From: Peptococcaceae bacterium UBA5767
GTDB lineage: Bacteria; Bacillota; TC1; UBA5767
Direction: 5' to 3'
Length of the DNA stretch: 5,026 nt
Assembly (NCBI GenBank): GCA_002418765.1
Contig: DIET01000040.1
Span: forward strand, 14,529 to 19,554
Part shown: positions 1 to 4,939 of the stretch, piece by piece
Position numbering within the stretch: the stretch's first letter is position 1
How the letters are laid out: the number at the start of each line of letters is the position of its first letter
Translations under genes and position numbers: made by a program
The notes under the pieces: generated by a model
What the model saw: only the letters and a program-made list of their open reading frames with translations
What the model was told of the DNA's origin: nothing
Database searches by the model: none

Positions 1-96
1 GCTTTAGTACGACAAAGGCAAACCCGGTGAAAGCTGGGGACGCAAAGCCAAGGGCCTTCGCACCAAGTGCATGGCAGCCGGTTCCCGAAAATAGAG
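1..96 (+). ncRNA. c-di-GMP-I (GEMM-I) riboswitch aptamer, copy 1
   Basis: This is the sensor domain of a cyclic di-GMP-I riboswitch, first of two in the leader of the transglutaminase-like gene. The diagnostic core is visible: GGCAAACC at 17-24, a six-pair stem (23-28 with 33-38) capped by a GAAA tetraloop (29-32), then GACGCAAAGCC (39-49), whose GCC pairs back to GGC 17-19. The second arm runs from about 52 to 87 and ends in GGTTCCCG. A short closing stem P1 can form between CTTTA (2-6) and TAGAG (92-96) and is followed at once by seven T (97-103). G is kept at the GGC positions expected to contact ligand, which favours c-di-GMP over the c-AMP-GMP variant class; this last point rests on remembered consensus. 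The 5' edge coincides with the window edge, so the promoter and possible further copies lie outside. Confidence 0.93.
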
Positions 97-131
97 TTTT
101 TTTATTGGTACAAAAAATAAACCAGATTGAA

Positions 132-227
132 GCTTTAGTACGATAATGGCAAACCTAGTGAAAACTAGGGACGCAAAGCCAAGGGCCTTCGCACCAAGTG
201 CATGGCAGCCGGTTCCCGAAAATGAAG
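132..227 (+). ncRNA. c-di-GMP-I (GEMM-I) riboswitch aptamer, copy 2
   Basis: Second tandem c-di-GMP-I aptamer, offset by exactly 131 bases from the first and differing at only six of the first 88 positions. GGCAAACC is at 148-155, the stem 154-159/164-169 is a perfect six-pair helix with a GAAA loop (160-163), and GACGCAAAGCC is at 170-180. P1 forms between CTTTA (133-137) and TGAAG (223-227) and can extend by three pairs into the following T tract (130-132 with 228-230). The same 5' strand is also complementary to a segment just before the ribosome binding site (see the regulatory entry at 242-263). The start codon of the controlled gene lies 50 bases downstream of P1. Whether ligand turns the gene on or off cannot be decided by eye. 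Confidence 0.93.
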
Positions 228-241
228 TTTTTTATATTGGG

Positions 242-263
242 CATATCGCTAAAGCTATCATCT
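242..263 (+). promoter_or_regulatory. Putative alternative-pairing strand of riboswitch copy 2
   Basis: CTAAAGCT (249-256) is the exact reverse complement of AGCTTTAG (131-138), which contains the 5' strand of P1 in copy 2. The pairing continues on both sides: 244-248 with 141-145, 242-243 with 147-148 (A146 bulged), and 260-263 with 124-127. It would compete with P1 and ends two bases before the AGAGGAG ribosome binding site at 265-271. This suggests a ligand-dependent rearrangement of the leader. The complementarity is read directly; its function is inferred. Confidence 0.55.
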
Positions 264-264
264 A

Positions 265-271
265 AGAGGAG
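265..271 (+). promoter_or_regulatory. Ribosome binding site of the transglutaminase-like gene
   Basis: AGAGGAG lies six bases before the ATG at 278. It supports that start over the in-frame ATG at 284, which would be 12 bases away. Confidence 0.8.
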
Positions 272-277
272 TTCTTT

Positions 278-1093
278 ATGAGAATGAACAAGATGATAGT
301 AAGCATAATATTATTTAGTATCCTGATGCTTATGCTCCCGGCAGCTGCCGGTGCTAGTGTGACCCCTGTTCTTTTGGAAACAGAGACCATCACAGAGGGT
401 AGTATAGATATTACGTATACACAAAGCACAATGGATCGACTCAAGGTAAAGATCACAAATCTTGATACATTGACGTATCGCTACTACGATCTGAGCCCTA
501 TGAAAACGGAATCATTCCCCCTCCAATTGGGCAATGGAAATTATCAGATCGCTGTATTGAAACAGATTGAAGGAACCCGGTACAATTATATTGATAAATC
601 AGAAATCCGTGTTCAGTTAGAAGATGAGAACAGTGTATTCCTTCAATCGGTGCAAAACATCGAGTGGACCCTGGACATGGAAAGCATCCAGTTGGCCCAA
701 GCGTTAACCATTGATGCTACCAGTGATCGGGAAAAGGCTGAAGCCATATATCAATACATGATTAACAACTTTTCCTACGATTATCAAAAAGCAGCCACAG
801 TTCAAAGTGGATACAGAACGGATATCGAAAGCACTTTTGTTGAACAAAAAGGTATTTGCTATGATTACGCAGCGCTGACAGCATCTATGCTTCGGAGCGT
901 TGGCGTGCCGACCAAAGTGGCCAAAGGCTACACCAGTTACATGGAAGGCTATCATGCCTGGAATGAGATATACTTGGAATCAGAAGGCTGGGTAACGGTG
1001 GACACGACGGTGGATGCTCATTATCGTGCTCAGGGAGATGCGTACTCCATGATCAAATCAGCCGATACGTATATGACGCAAAGCGAACTATAA
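278..1093 (+). CDS. Secreted transglutaminase-like (papain-fold) protein
   Basis: The 271-residue product is an exported protein with a C-terminal transglutaminase-like domain. Residues 1-26 form a signal peptide: basic MRMNK, a hydrophobic stretch from 6 to 20, and a likely cleavage after PAAAGA. Residues about 27-135 are a mostly beta-predicted region I do not recognise. The catalytic core lies at about 150-247, with a Cys-His-Asp triad in the classic spacing: C194 in KGICYDYA, H226 in YHAWNEIY, and D242 in VTVDTT. Family members act as cysteine proteases, peptidases or crosslinking enzymes, so the reaction cannot be fixed from sequence. There is no C-terminal LPxTG-like signal or membrane anchor, so the protein is probably released or loosely wall-associated. 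It follows two c-di-GMP-I riboswitches, making c-di-GMP its probable regulator. It is convergent with a sortase gene and appears to be a single-gene unit within this window. Confidence 0.9.
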   Translation: MRMNKMIVSIILFSILMLMLPAAAGASVTPVLLETETITEGSIDITYTQSTMDRLKVKITNLDTLTYRYYDLSPMKTESFPLQLGNGNYQIAVLKQIEGTRYNYIDKSEIRVQLEDENSVFLQSVQNIEWTLDMESIQLAQALTIDATSDREKAEAIYQYMINNFSYDYQKAATVQSGYRTDIESTFVEQKGICYDYAALTASMLRSVGVPTKVAKGYTSYMEGYHAWNEIYLESEGWVTVDTTVDAHYRAQGDAYSMIKSADTYMTQSEL

Positions 1094-1130
1094 GCAGTAT
1101 CTAAAAGATGGTTTAATCTAGATGGACAAA

Positions 1131-1160
1131 AAAAAAGAAGAGCCCAGGCTCTTCTTTTTC
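1131..1160. terminator. Bidirectional intrinsic terminator
   Basis: GAAGAGC (1137-1143) pairs with GCTCTTC (1148-1154) around a four-base loop. The stem is flanked by an A run on the left (1128-1136) and five T on the right (1155-1159), giving further A-T pairs and a U tract in either direction. It sits between the stop of the transglutaminase-like gene and the stop of the convergent sortase gene, whose TGA starts at the hairpin's edge, so it can end both transcripts. Confidence 0.88.
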
Positions 1161-1950
1161 AGTTCATTTCACGGCGCTTGGCATGAATGATGGTGCGGGC
1201 ATCAGGAAGATCCGGGAAACAAGTGACCAAGGTAAGAATCTGGTCATCTTCTGATAGCACAAGCTCGCTTTTTACAGTGCTGCGTTCACGTATTTCTTCG
1301 ATGTACGATTGCCAAGCTTCCCCTTCGTAACGGGGGAATAGATAATAATCCTCTTCGTCAAGGTTTACCACATAAGCAGAAAAAACATCATAGTTTTCAT
1401 CAAAGAAAAGGTTGTTGAATTCAATGTTGTTGTGTCGCCAGAAGAAATCCTCGCCCGTGTCTGGATCGATGTAGTTATTGAGATCGGCAAACATGTTGTT
1501 TTTGGTGATGGTGTGACCATAAATAATGAGATTGTTGTCTTGCAGGTAATCATTGCGAAAATCCAGAAAGATCGTTCCTGAATGCAGATAAGAACCTGTG
1601 TAGGCTCTGCGAAGGTAATAGTCGTTATCGCTTCCTTGTACGACTGGATAATCAATCACAGTTCCTTCGATATGGATCCATCCTACGGTGTCTTCGTTGA
1701 TCTCAAGCAAGGTGCTGTATTCATCCCGAATCAGCATCTCCATATTTTCTATCTCGGTGTCGATGTCCTCGGAGGCTGGAGGCGGAATCTCAACTTGTTC
1801 TTGCTGCTCTTGGTAAAAGATTTCCTTGATATTTTCGTTCTCAGCCATAGCTTGGCGATACTGATATTGGTTCCAAAGTGTCAGTCCCAGGTAAAAAGTA
1901 GATGCTGTAAATATAAGCGTTCCGATAAACCATATGATTCTCTTTTTCAT
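1159..1950 (-). CDS. Class B-type sortase (membrane-anchored cysteine transpeptidase)
   Basis: The 263-residue product is a sortase, an extracytoplasmic transpeptidase that cleaves a sorting signal in secreted proteins and joins them to the cell wall or to each other. MKKR followed by a hydrophobic segment (about 5-26) is an N-terminal signal anchor. A variable acidic linker with PPP follows (to about 75). The catalytic domain contains GWIHIEGTVIDYPVVQ, NLIIYGHTITKNNMFADL with catalytic H146, TLVTC with C244, and DARTIIHAKR with R252. The YGH-x(6)-MF-x-DL pattern and the long insertion between His and Cys fit class B rather than class A. A start at 1980 would add ten residues, but AAGGAGG lies seven bases before the ATG at 1950, so I chose that one. 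No substrate with a recognisable sorting motif is present in the window, and it is not in an operon here. Confidence 0.92.
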   Translation of the reverse strand: MKKRIIWFIGTLIFTASTFYLGLTLWNQYQYRQAMAENENIKEIFYQEQQEQVEIPPPASEDIDTEIENMEMLIRDEYSTLLEINEDTVGWIHIEGTVIDYPVVQGSDNDYYLRRAYTGSYLHSGTIFLDFRNDYLQDNNLIIYGHTITKNNMFADLNNYIDPDTGEDFFWRHNNIEFNNLFFDENYDVFSAYVVNLDEEDYYLFPRYEGEAWQSYIEEIRERSTVKSELVLSEDDQILTLVTCFPDLPDARTIIHAKRREMN

Positions 1951-1955
1951 AACAG

Positions 1956-1962
1956 CCTCCTT
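1956..1962 (-). promoter_or_regulatory. Ribosome binding site fixing the sortase start
   Basis: On the minus strand this reads AAGGAGG, with a near-ideal spacing to the ATG at 1950-1948. The upstream in-frame ATG at 1980 has no comparable site. Confidence 0.85.
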
Positions 1963-2022
1963 GTACGCTAAGGATATCATAAGTTTTGAGGTGTAGGAAT
2001 TATTAAGAGATTGTCGGAAAGA

Positions 2023-2050
2023 TTGATAATAAAAATGACCATAAAATCAA
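2023..2050 (-). promoter_or_regulatory. Possible sortase promoter
   Basis: The minus strand shows TTGATT (2050-2045), a 16-base spacer and TATCAA (2028-2023). This is a modest match to a vegetative promoter in an AT-rich intergenic stretch, about 73 bases before the sortase ATG. Other placements are possible. Confidence 0.3.
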
Positions 2051-2065
2051 AAAATAATGCCATGA

Positions 2066-2099
2066 TGGGTCTGGACAGAGAAACAAGACATGCTATAAT
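2066..2099 (+). promoter_or_regulatory. tRNA-Val promoter
   Basis: TGGACA (2072-2077), a 16-base spacer and TATAAT (2094-2099) preceded by TGC, an extended -10. Transcription would start near 2106, leaving a leader of about 27 bases before the mature tRNA. The block TGGGTCTGGACAG (2066-2078) recurs at the tRNA-Ser promoter. Confidence 0.85.
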
Positions 2100-2132
2100 A
2101 GATTCAGTCTCTGTGTCGTTGTGAAGAGCTGC

Positions 2133-2209
2133 GGGCAATTAGCTCAGTCGGTTAGAGTGCTTGCTTGACATGCAAGAGGTCACCTGTTCGAATCAGGTAT
2201 TGCCCACCA
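2133..2209 (+). tRNA. tRNA-Val(GAC)
   Basis: A complete 77-base cloverleaf. The acceptor GGGCAAT (2133-2139) pairs with ATTGCCC (2199-2205), followed by A and an encoded CCA (2207-2209). The anticodon stem CTTGC/GCAAG (2160-2164/2172-2176) holds the loop TTGACAT with anticodon GAC (2167-2169), reading GUC and GUU valine codons. The T loop TTCGAAT is present. It is a single tRNA with its own promoter and terminator, not part of an array here. Confidence 0.97.
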
Positions 2210-2213
2210 TTAG

Positions 2214-2252
2214 AAAGGCAGGTTATCAGGAAACTGATAACCTGCCTTTTTT
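2214..2252 (+). terminator. Intrinsic terminator after tRNA-Val
   Basis: A perfect 13-pair stem (2217-2229 with 2234-2246) is capped by GAAA and followed by six T (2247-2252); three A before it extend the stem. It begins five bases after the tRNA CCA. On the minus strand the hairpin is followed only by TTTCTA, so it may also weakly stop the convergent operon ending at 2273, for which no other terminator is seen. Confidence 0.93.
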
Positions 2253-2272
2253 GAGGGGTGATGAAGTCCATA

Positions 2273-2818
2273 TTATTCTCTTTCAGAAGAAGTGCGCACC
2301 AGCTGATGTACATTATTTAATCTGGCAACCAAAAATTGCGAGATAAAGGCACTCAATGAGCCTGATACAATGGCTATGGATCCAGCGACCAGAAGAATTT
2401 GTGATTGGTTGCCATAGAACAAGAGAAATGACAGTATAGTTCCTGTTAGATTGGCCACAGCGCCTACGAGCATATCGGTGAATAGAATGTTGGCATCAGC
2501 CAAAAAGAAATAAATCAGTTCTGCCATGAGTACGGGAGGCAGATAGGTAATGGCCTTAATCAGTGGGGTGCCCAGCATGGCCATAACCAGGAAAAACTGG
2601 AGAAAGCCAAATAGAAAGACACTTCCTCTTTTGGACACCAGCCGGTAGGTGAGCGAAATCCACATCATATACCAGATACCACCAACGACACCAGCAGGCA
2701 TGTGCAATGATGAGGTGGCAAAGGATGAAGCCATAAACACATAAGGCTTACTGACAATGGACAAGGTGGCCAGTAGTGATATAAGGATCAAGTCTTTAAG
2801 GTGGAACGATTTTAACAT
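2273..2818 (-). CDS. Six-helix membrane protein, probable ECF transporter S component
   Basis: The 181-residue product is very hydrophobic, with about six membrane segments (roughly 8-30, 42-62, 66-88, 90-106, 112-136 and 140-165) and a short charged tail. The opening LKDLILISLLATLSIVSKP and the stretch with HMPAGVVGGIWYMMW resemble substrate-binding S components of energy-coupling factor importers, which capture vitamins, cofactor precursors or metals and share an ATPase module. The similarity is recognised by pattern, somewhat like the YkoE group, and the substrate is unknown. No EcfA or EcfT gene is in the window, so it would depend on a module encoded elsewhere. The ATG at 2818 has an AGAGG site six bases upstream. 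It is the last gene of a three-gene operon, 20 bases after the methyltransferase gene. It could also be an unrelated small membrane protein. Confidence 0.7.
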   Translation of the reverse strand: MLKSFHLKDLILISLLATLSIVSKPYVFMASSFATSSLHMPAGVVGGIWYMMWISLTYRLVSKRGSVFLFGFLQFFLVMAMLGTPLIKAITYLPPVLMAELIYFFLADANILFTDMLVGAVANLTGTILSFLLFYGNQSQILLVAGSIAIVSGSLSAFISQFLVARLNNVHQLVRTSSERE

Positions 2819-2838
2819 GGATAACCTCTTTCTTTTGC

Positions 2839-3573
2839 CTATTCGCAGGCAGATTGCAATGGAATAAAAAATAGTTGACTTTCCTTTTGGTGCGGCAACA
2901 GATAGTAATCATTCTCTTTTTGTAGATACTTCTGCTGATAGCCTTGTGTGAGATCTTCTGGGGAAAGGTCAAAATAGAAAGCCATAAACCGGTAGAAAGC
3001 AGACAAGTCCTGCAAAGGCTGACCAAATGCTGCTGATATTTTCGTGGTGCTGTAAGAGATGGAATACTTTTGTAAGAATGCTTCCACATCTTGGGCCGTT
3101 TCACGGTTCCCAGGCGGGGTCGGCGCCATTTGATGAGGAAACCATTCTCGAACGCCAAAGGTATCCTCTTTTTCATGCAAGGGAGATACGATGGCAATGT
3201 AGCGTTGACTGAGAGAACGCAGTTGATTCCATTGCTGTAAGATTCCGTTGCAATAGCTTAGTAAAACAAGATCAGCGGGCCGTTCCGGTCGCCAGATGGT
3301 CCAGTCTTTTTGTAGACGAACAAGATTGATGCCTTGGTACGAAGGAATGGCACCCAGTGCATCACTACTCAGATCCACGGCTACAACATGACGCACAAAA
3401 GGAGTAAGATAGGGAGTGACGGGAGAGATTCCAGAGCCGAGATCGTACAGTGTTTGCAGGTTAAGAGGATAATCCGGTTGGCATAGAATCCATGAGGCCA
3501 GATCCTTGTAGTAGGATGTCATTTTTGTCGCATCTTGAAACCAGCAGATGCTTTCCTTTGTCCAAACAAACAT
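2839..3573 (-). CDS. Class I SAM-dependent methyltransferase, substrate unknown
   Basis: The 244-residue protein has a Rossmann-type methyltransferase core. Motif I is seen as LYDLGSGISPV (D44 to V52), with the following strand ending in the acidic ribose-binding residue in VVAVDLSSDAL (D67). A motif IV-like segment is PADLVLLSYCNG (99-110), and a later strand reads RYIAIVSP (124-131). An aromatic and acidic N-terminal helix region (W4 to about 34) precedes the core. The C-terminal part, after about 140, is not recognised and may define the substrate. The gene is second in the operon. Its ATG lies five bases after the stop of the NTPase gene, and its ribosome binding site (AAAGG) falls inside the end of that gene, which suggests coupled translation. 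The target could be a small molecule or a protein; nothing here decides it. Confidence 0.8.
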   Translation of the reverse strand: MFVWTKESICWFQDATKMTSYYKDLASWILCQPDYPLNLQTLYDLGSGISPVTPYLTPFVRHVVAVDLSSDALGAIPSYQGINLVRLQKDWTIWRPERPADLVLLSYCNGILQQWNQLRSLSQRYIAIVSPLHEKEDTFGVREWFPHQMAPTPPGNRETAQDVEAFLQKYSISYSTTKISAAFGQPLQDLSAFYRFMAFYFDLSPEDLTQGYQQKYLQKENDYYLLPHQKESQLFFIPLQSACE

Positions 3574-3578
3574 AGGCG

Positions 3579-4121
3579 CTACCTTTCTAAAAGCAGTGTT
3601 AAAACTTGCACCATCTCTTCGACCACATCATTGCGATTATTAACATTGATGGGGTGGAGACACACCAGTGGATGATTACGGATGCGATTGATAAAGGGTG
3701 TATGGACATCCTTTAAGACGCCAAATACAACAATTTCTTCTTGATCTAAACAAGATAGCACCTGGGACTGGAAAGCGAAAGCCGTGTTTTCGAAAAAACC
3801 AAGTTCATCCATCACCAGGAGTGTCTTTGTGTGTGGAATCGCAAAGATATCCTTTAGAATGCTAACACCCAAGGATTCAAAGGTTTCAGGAAATATTCGC
3901 CATGCGGGATCATCAAAGCGAGCAATCCACTGTTGATCTTGGTCAGGAGTATCTCCTGCTAAAGCAGATAAAGATTCAAGAACAAATCCCTGAAGAGTTC
4001 CTTGTTTATCCAGATAAGGTACAGTTTGAAACCCGACTGTTTGAGATGGAAGCAGTTCGTTGACCTTATGGATGATGCTACTTTTGCCCACACCTCTGGG
4101 ACCGGTTAAGAAATGGTGCAT
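3579..4121 (-). CDS. THEP1-like P-loop nucleoside triphosphatase (NTPase_1 family)
   Basis: The 180-residue soluble protein matches the THEP1/NTPase_1 family in length and layout. The Walker A motif is GPRGVGKSS (G7-S15, K13), reading FLTGPRGVGKSS at the very N terminus. The family-typical GFQTVPYLDKQGTLQGFVLES follows at 30-50. The Walker B motif is LLVMDELGFFE (101-111) with D105 and E106, and FGVLKDVHTPFINRIRNH follows at 133-150. Family members hydrolyse NTPs or act as nucleotide kinases in vitro, and their cellular roles are mostly unknown. This is the first gene of the operon with a methyltransferase and a transporter-like protein. AAGGAG lies five bases before the ATG at 4121. The upstream palindrome at 4154-4179 is a likely control site. 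It is unlikely to be the ABC-type ATPase of the transporter, because no LSGGQ signature is seen. Confidence 0.85.
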   Translation of the reverse strand: MHHFLTGPRGVGKSSIIHKVNELLPSQTVGFQTVPYLDKQGTLQGFVLESLSALAGDTPDQDQQWIARFDDPAWRIFPETFESLGVSILKDIFAIPHTKTLLVMDELGFFENTAFAFQSQVLSCLDQEEIVVFGVLKDVHTPFINRIRNHPLVCLHPINVNNRNDVVEEMVQVLTLLLER

Positions 4122-4153
4122 AAATTCTCCTTATCATATCCCTAAGGACATAA

Positions 4154-4179
4154 GCGTTATGTTAATATTAGGATAACGC
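4154..4179. promoter_or_regulatory. 26-bp operator-like dyad
   Basis: GCGTTAT (4154-4160) and ATAACGC (4173-4179) are perfect inverted arms, centred on the palindrome TAATATTA (4163-4170). Only the two-base joints between arms and core fail to match. The centre lies at the predicted start of the NTPase operon and the right arm overlaps its -10 box, as expected for a repressor site. There is no T tract, so it is not a terminator. Confidence 0.65.
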
Positions 4180-4198
4180 CAGAGAAGAAGAATTGCAA
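4170..4198 (-). promoter_or_regulatory. Predicted promoter of the NTPase-methyltransferase-transporter operon
   Basis: On the minus strand TTGCAA (4198-4193) is followed after 17 bases by TATCCT (4175-4170). Transcription would start near 4163, leaving a leader of about 40 bases before the ATG at 4121. The -10 box is only a four of six match. Confidence 0.5.
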
Positions 4199-4242
4199 CA
4201 TTTTTTATAAAAAAATAAGATTATTGTGTATTGTGCTACAAT
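4193..4242 (+). promoter_or_regulatory. Candidate pcm promoter region
   Basis: Two options are visible. TTGCAA (4193-4198) with TAAGAT (4216-4221) at 17-base spacing would share its palindromic -35 box with the divergent operon. TACAAT (4237-4242) preceded by TGC is a better extended -10, but it lacks a clear -35 and would leave a leader of only about 11 bases before the ATG at 4260. Confidence 0.4.
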
Positions 4243-4259
4243 TGATGTGGGGTGCTGTT

Positions 4260-4859
4260 ATGCTGGAACATGAACGAGAAAAAAAATGCCAGACCTTTTT
4301 TTATCATTTGGATCGAAGTCTATTTTTACCAAAGACTATAGCCGAGAAAGCTAAGCTCGACTGTCCTTTGCCCATAGGGTTTGGACAGACCATATCACAG
4401 CCGAGCCTGGTTTTGCAGATGACGTTGGCGCTGCAGCTCACACCAGATTGCAAGGTGCTGGAAGTAGGGACGGGATCTGGTTACCAAACGGCTTTTCTGG
4501 CGGAGTTTGCCAAAGAGGTCTACACAGTAGAGCGATTTGAACTCTTATCCCAAAGAGCCAAAATGGTACTGGATGAGTTAGGTTATCGAAATATACATTT
4601 TAAGGTGGGTGATGGATCTCTGGGTTGGGAAGAGCATGCACCCTATCAACGTATCATGGTGACGGCAGCGGCGATTCGGTGGCCAGAAAGCTTGATTTCG
4701 CAGTTGGATCTGGGTGGAAGGATGGTGATTCCTATTGGCACCAGAGAAGTTCAGGATCTGCAGTTGGTTCAAAAAGATGTTGCGGGGAAGGTGTATGGTA
4801 CTTCCCTGGAGCGCGTTCGGTTTGTGGAGTTGGTCGGCGATTATGGCTGGCAGCCTTAA
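4260..4859 (+). CDS. pcm: Protein-L-isoaspartate O-methyltransferase
   Basis: The enzyme transfers a methyl group from S-adenosylmethionine to the isoaspartyl carboxylate formed when asparagine or aspartate ages, starting repair of damaged proteins in the cytoplasm. The 199-residue product is near the usual length of about 200-215. Diagnostic segments are LPIGFGQTISQP (37-48), the SAM-binding VLEVGTGSGYQTAFLA (66-81), VYTVER (87-92), VGDGSLGW (117-123), APYQRIMVTAAA (127-138) and GGRMVIPIG (152-160). A TTG at 4224 would add twelve residues, but the family begins close to the ATG at 4260, and the only purine-rich upstream match is GTGGGGTG (4247-4254), a weak ribosome binding site. The gene is divergent from the NTPase operon and precedes tRNA-Ser. 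I see no convincing terminator after it. Confidence 0.95.
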   Translation: MLEHEREKKCQTFFYHLDRSLFLPKTIAEKAKLDCPLPIGFGQTISQPSLVLQMTLALQLTPDCKVLEVGTGSGYQTAFLAEFAKEVYTVERFELLSQRAKMVLDELGYRNIHFKVGDGSLGWEEHAPYQRIMVTAAAIRWPESLISQLDLGGRMVIPIGTREVQDLQLVQKDVAGKVYGTSLERVRFVELVGDYGWQP

Positions 4860-4887
4860 AAGTGAAAAAATACCTATTCTTTTCAAT

Positions 4888-4921
4888 TGGGTCTGGACAG
4901 CCTAAGTTGGCGTGTTATAAT
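4888..4921 (+). promoter_or_regulatory. tRNA-Ser promoter
   Basis: TGGACA (4894-4899), a 16-base spacer and TATAAT (4916-4921) preceded by TGT. The architecture is the same as at the tRNA-Val promoter, including the shared TGGGTCTGGACAG block (4888-4900). Transcription would start near 4928, about 12 bases before the mature tRNA. Confidence 0.85.
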
Positions 4922-4939
4922 GAAAAAAGTTTAATAGAT

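Larger units (their letters stand above)
1..240 (+). repeat. Tandem direct repeat of the riboswitch unit
   Basis: Bases 1-92 and 132-223 are direct repeats with six substitutions. Similarity fades but continues beyond the aptamer: both copies run through a T tract and then ATTGG (97-108 and 228-240). The duplication therefore probably included the aptamer together with its downstream platform, not the aptamer alone. Confidence 0.85.

Noticed and set aside
1..227. CRISPR or mobile-element repeat
   Set aside because: The repeat is explained by two c-di-GMP-I aptamers; unit length, conserved motifs and lack of spacers exclude CRISPR.
1582..1971. 129-codon plus-strand frame opposite the sortase gene
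   Set aside because: The minus-strand sortase has all catalytic motifs; the opposite frame is antisense and lacks a ribosome binding site.
1951..1980. Ten-residue N-terminal extension of the sortase from the ATG at 1980
   Set aside because: The stretch contains the strong AAGGAGG site for the ATG at 1950, and the shorter form begins with an ideal MKKR signal anchor.
2075..2114. ACAGAGA/TCTCTGT inverted repeat around the tRNA-Val -10 box
   Set aside because: The seven-base arms are 26 bases apart, only one arm would be in the transcript, and nothing similar is found at the tRNA-Ser promoter; probably chance.
2161..2346. 61-codon plus-strand frame starting inside tRNA-Val
   Set aside because: It runs through the tRNA, its terminator and the end of the convergent operon, so it is a chance frame.
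2796..3197. 133-codon minus-strand frame overlapping the methyltransferase and S-component genes
   Set aside because: It lies in another frame of the methyltransferase gene, which has clear SAM-binding motifs and a coupled start. The frame shows no domain pattern of its own.
4224..4259. TTG-initiated N-terminal extension of pcm
   Set aside because: The extra twelve residues do not resemble the family start, and the stretch overlaps a likely -10 box (4237-4242).
4863..4885. TGAAAA...TTTTCA as a pcm terminator
   Set aside because: The six-pair stem is almost all A-T and has no following U tract, so it is too weak to call.
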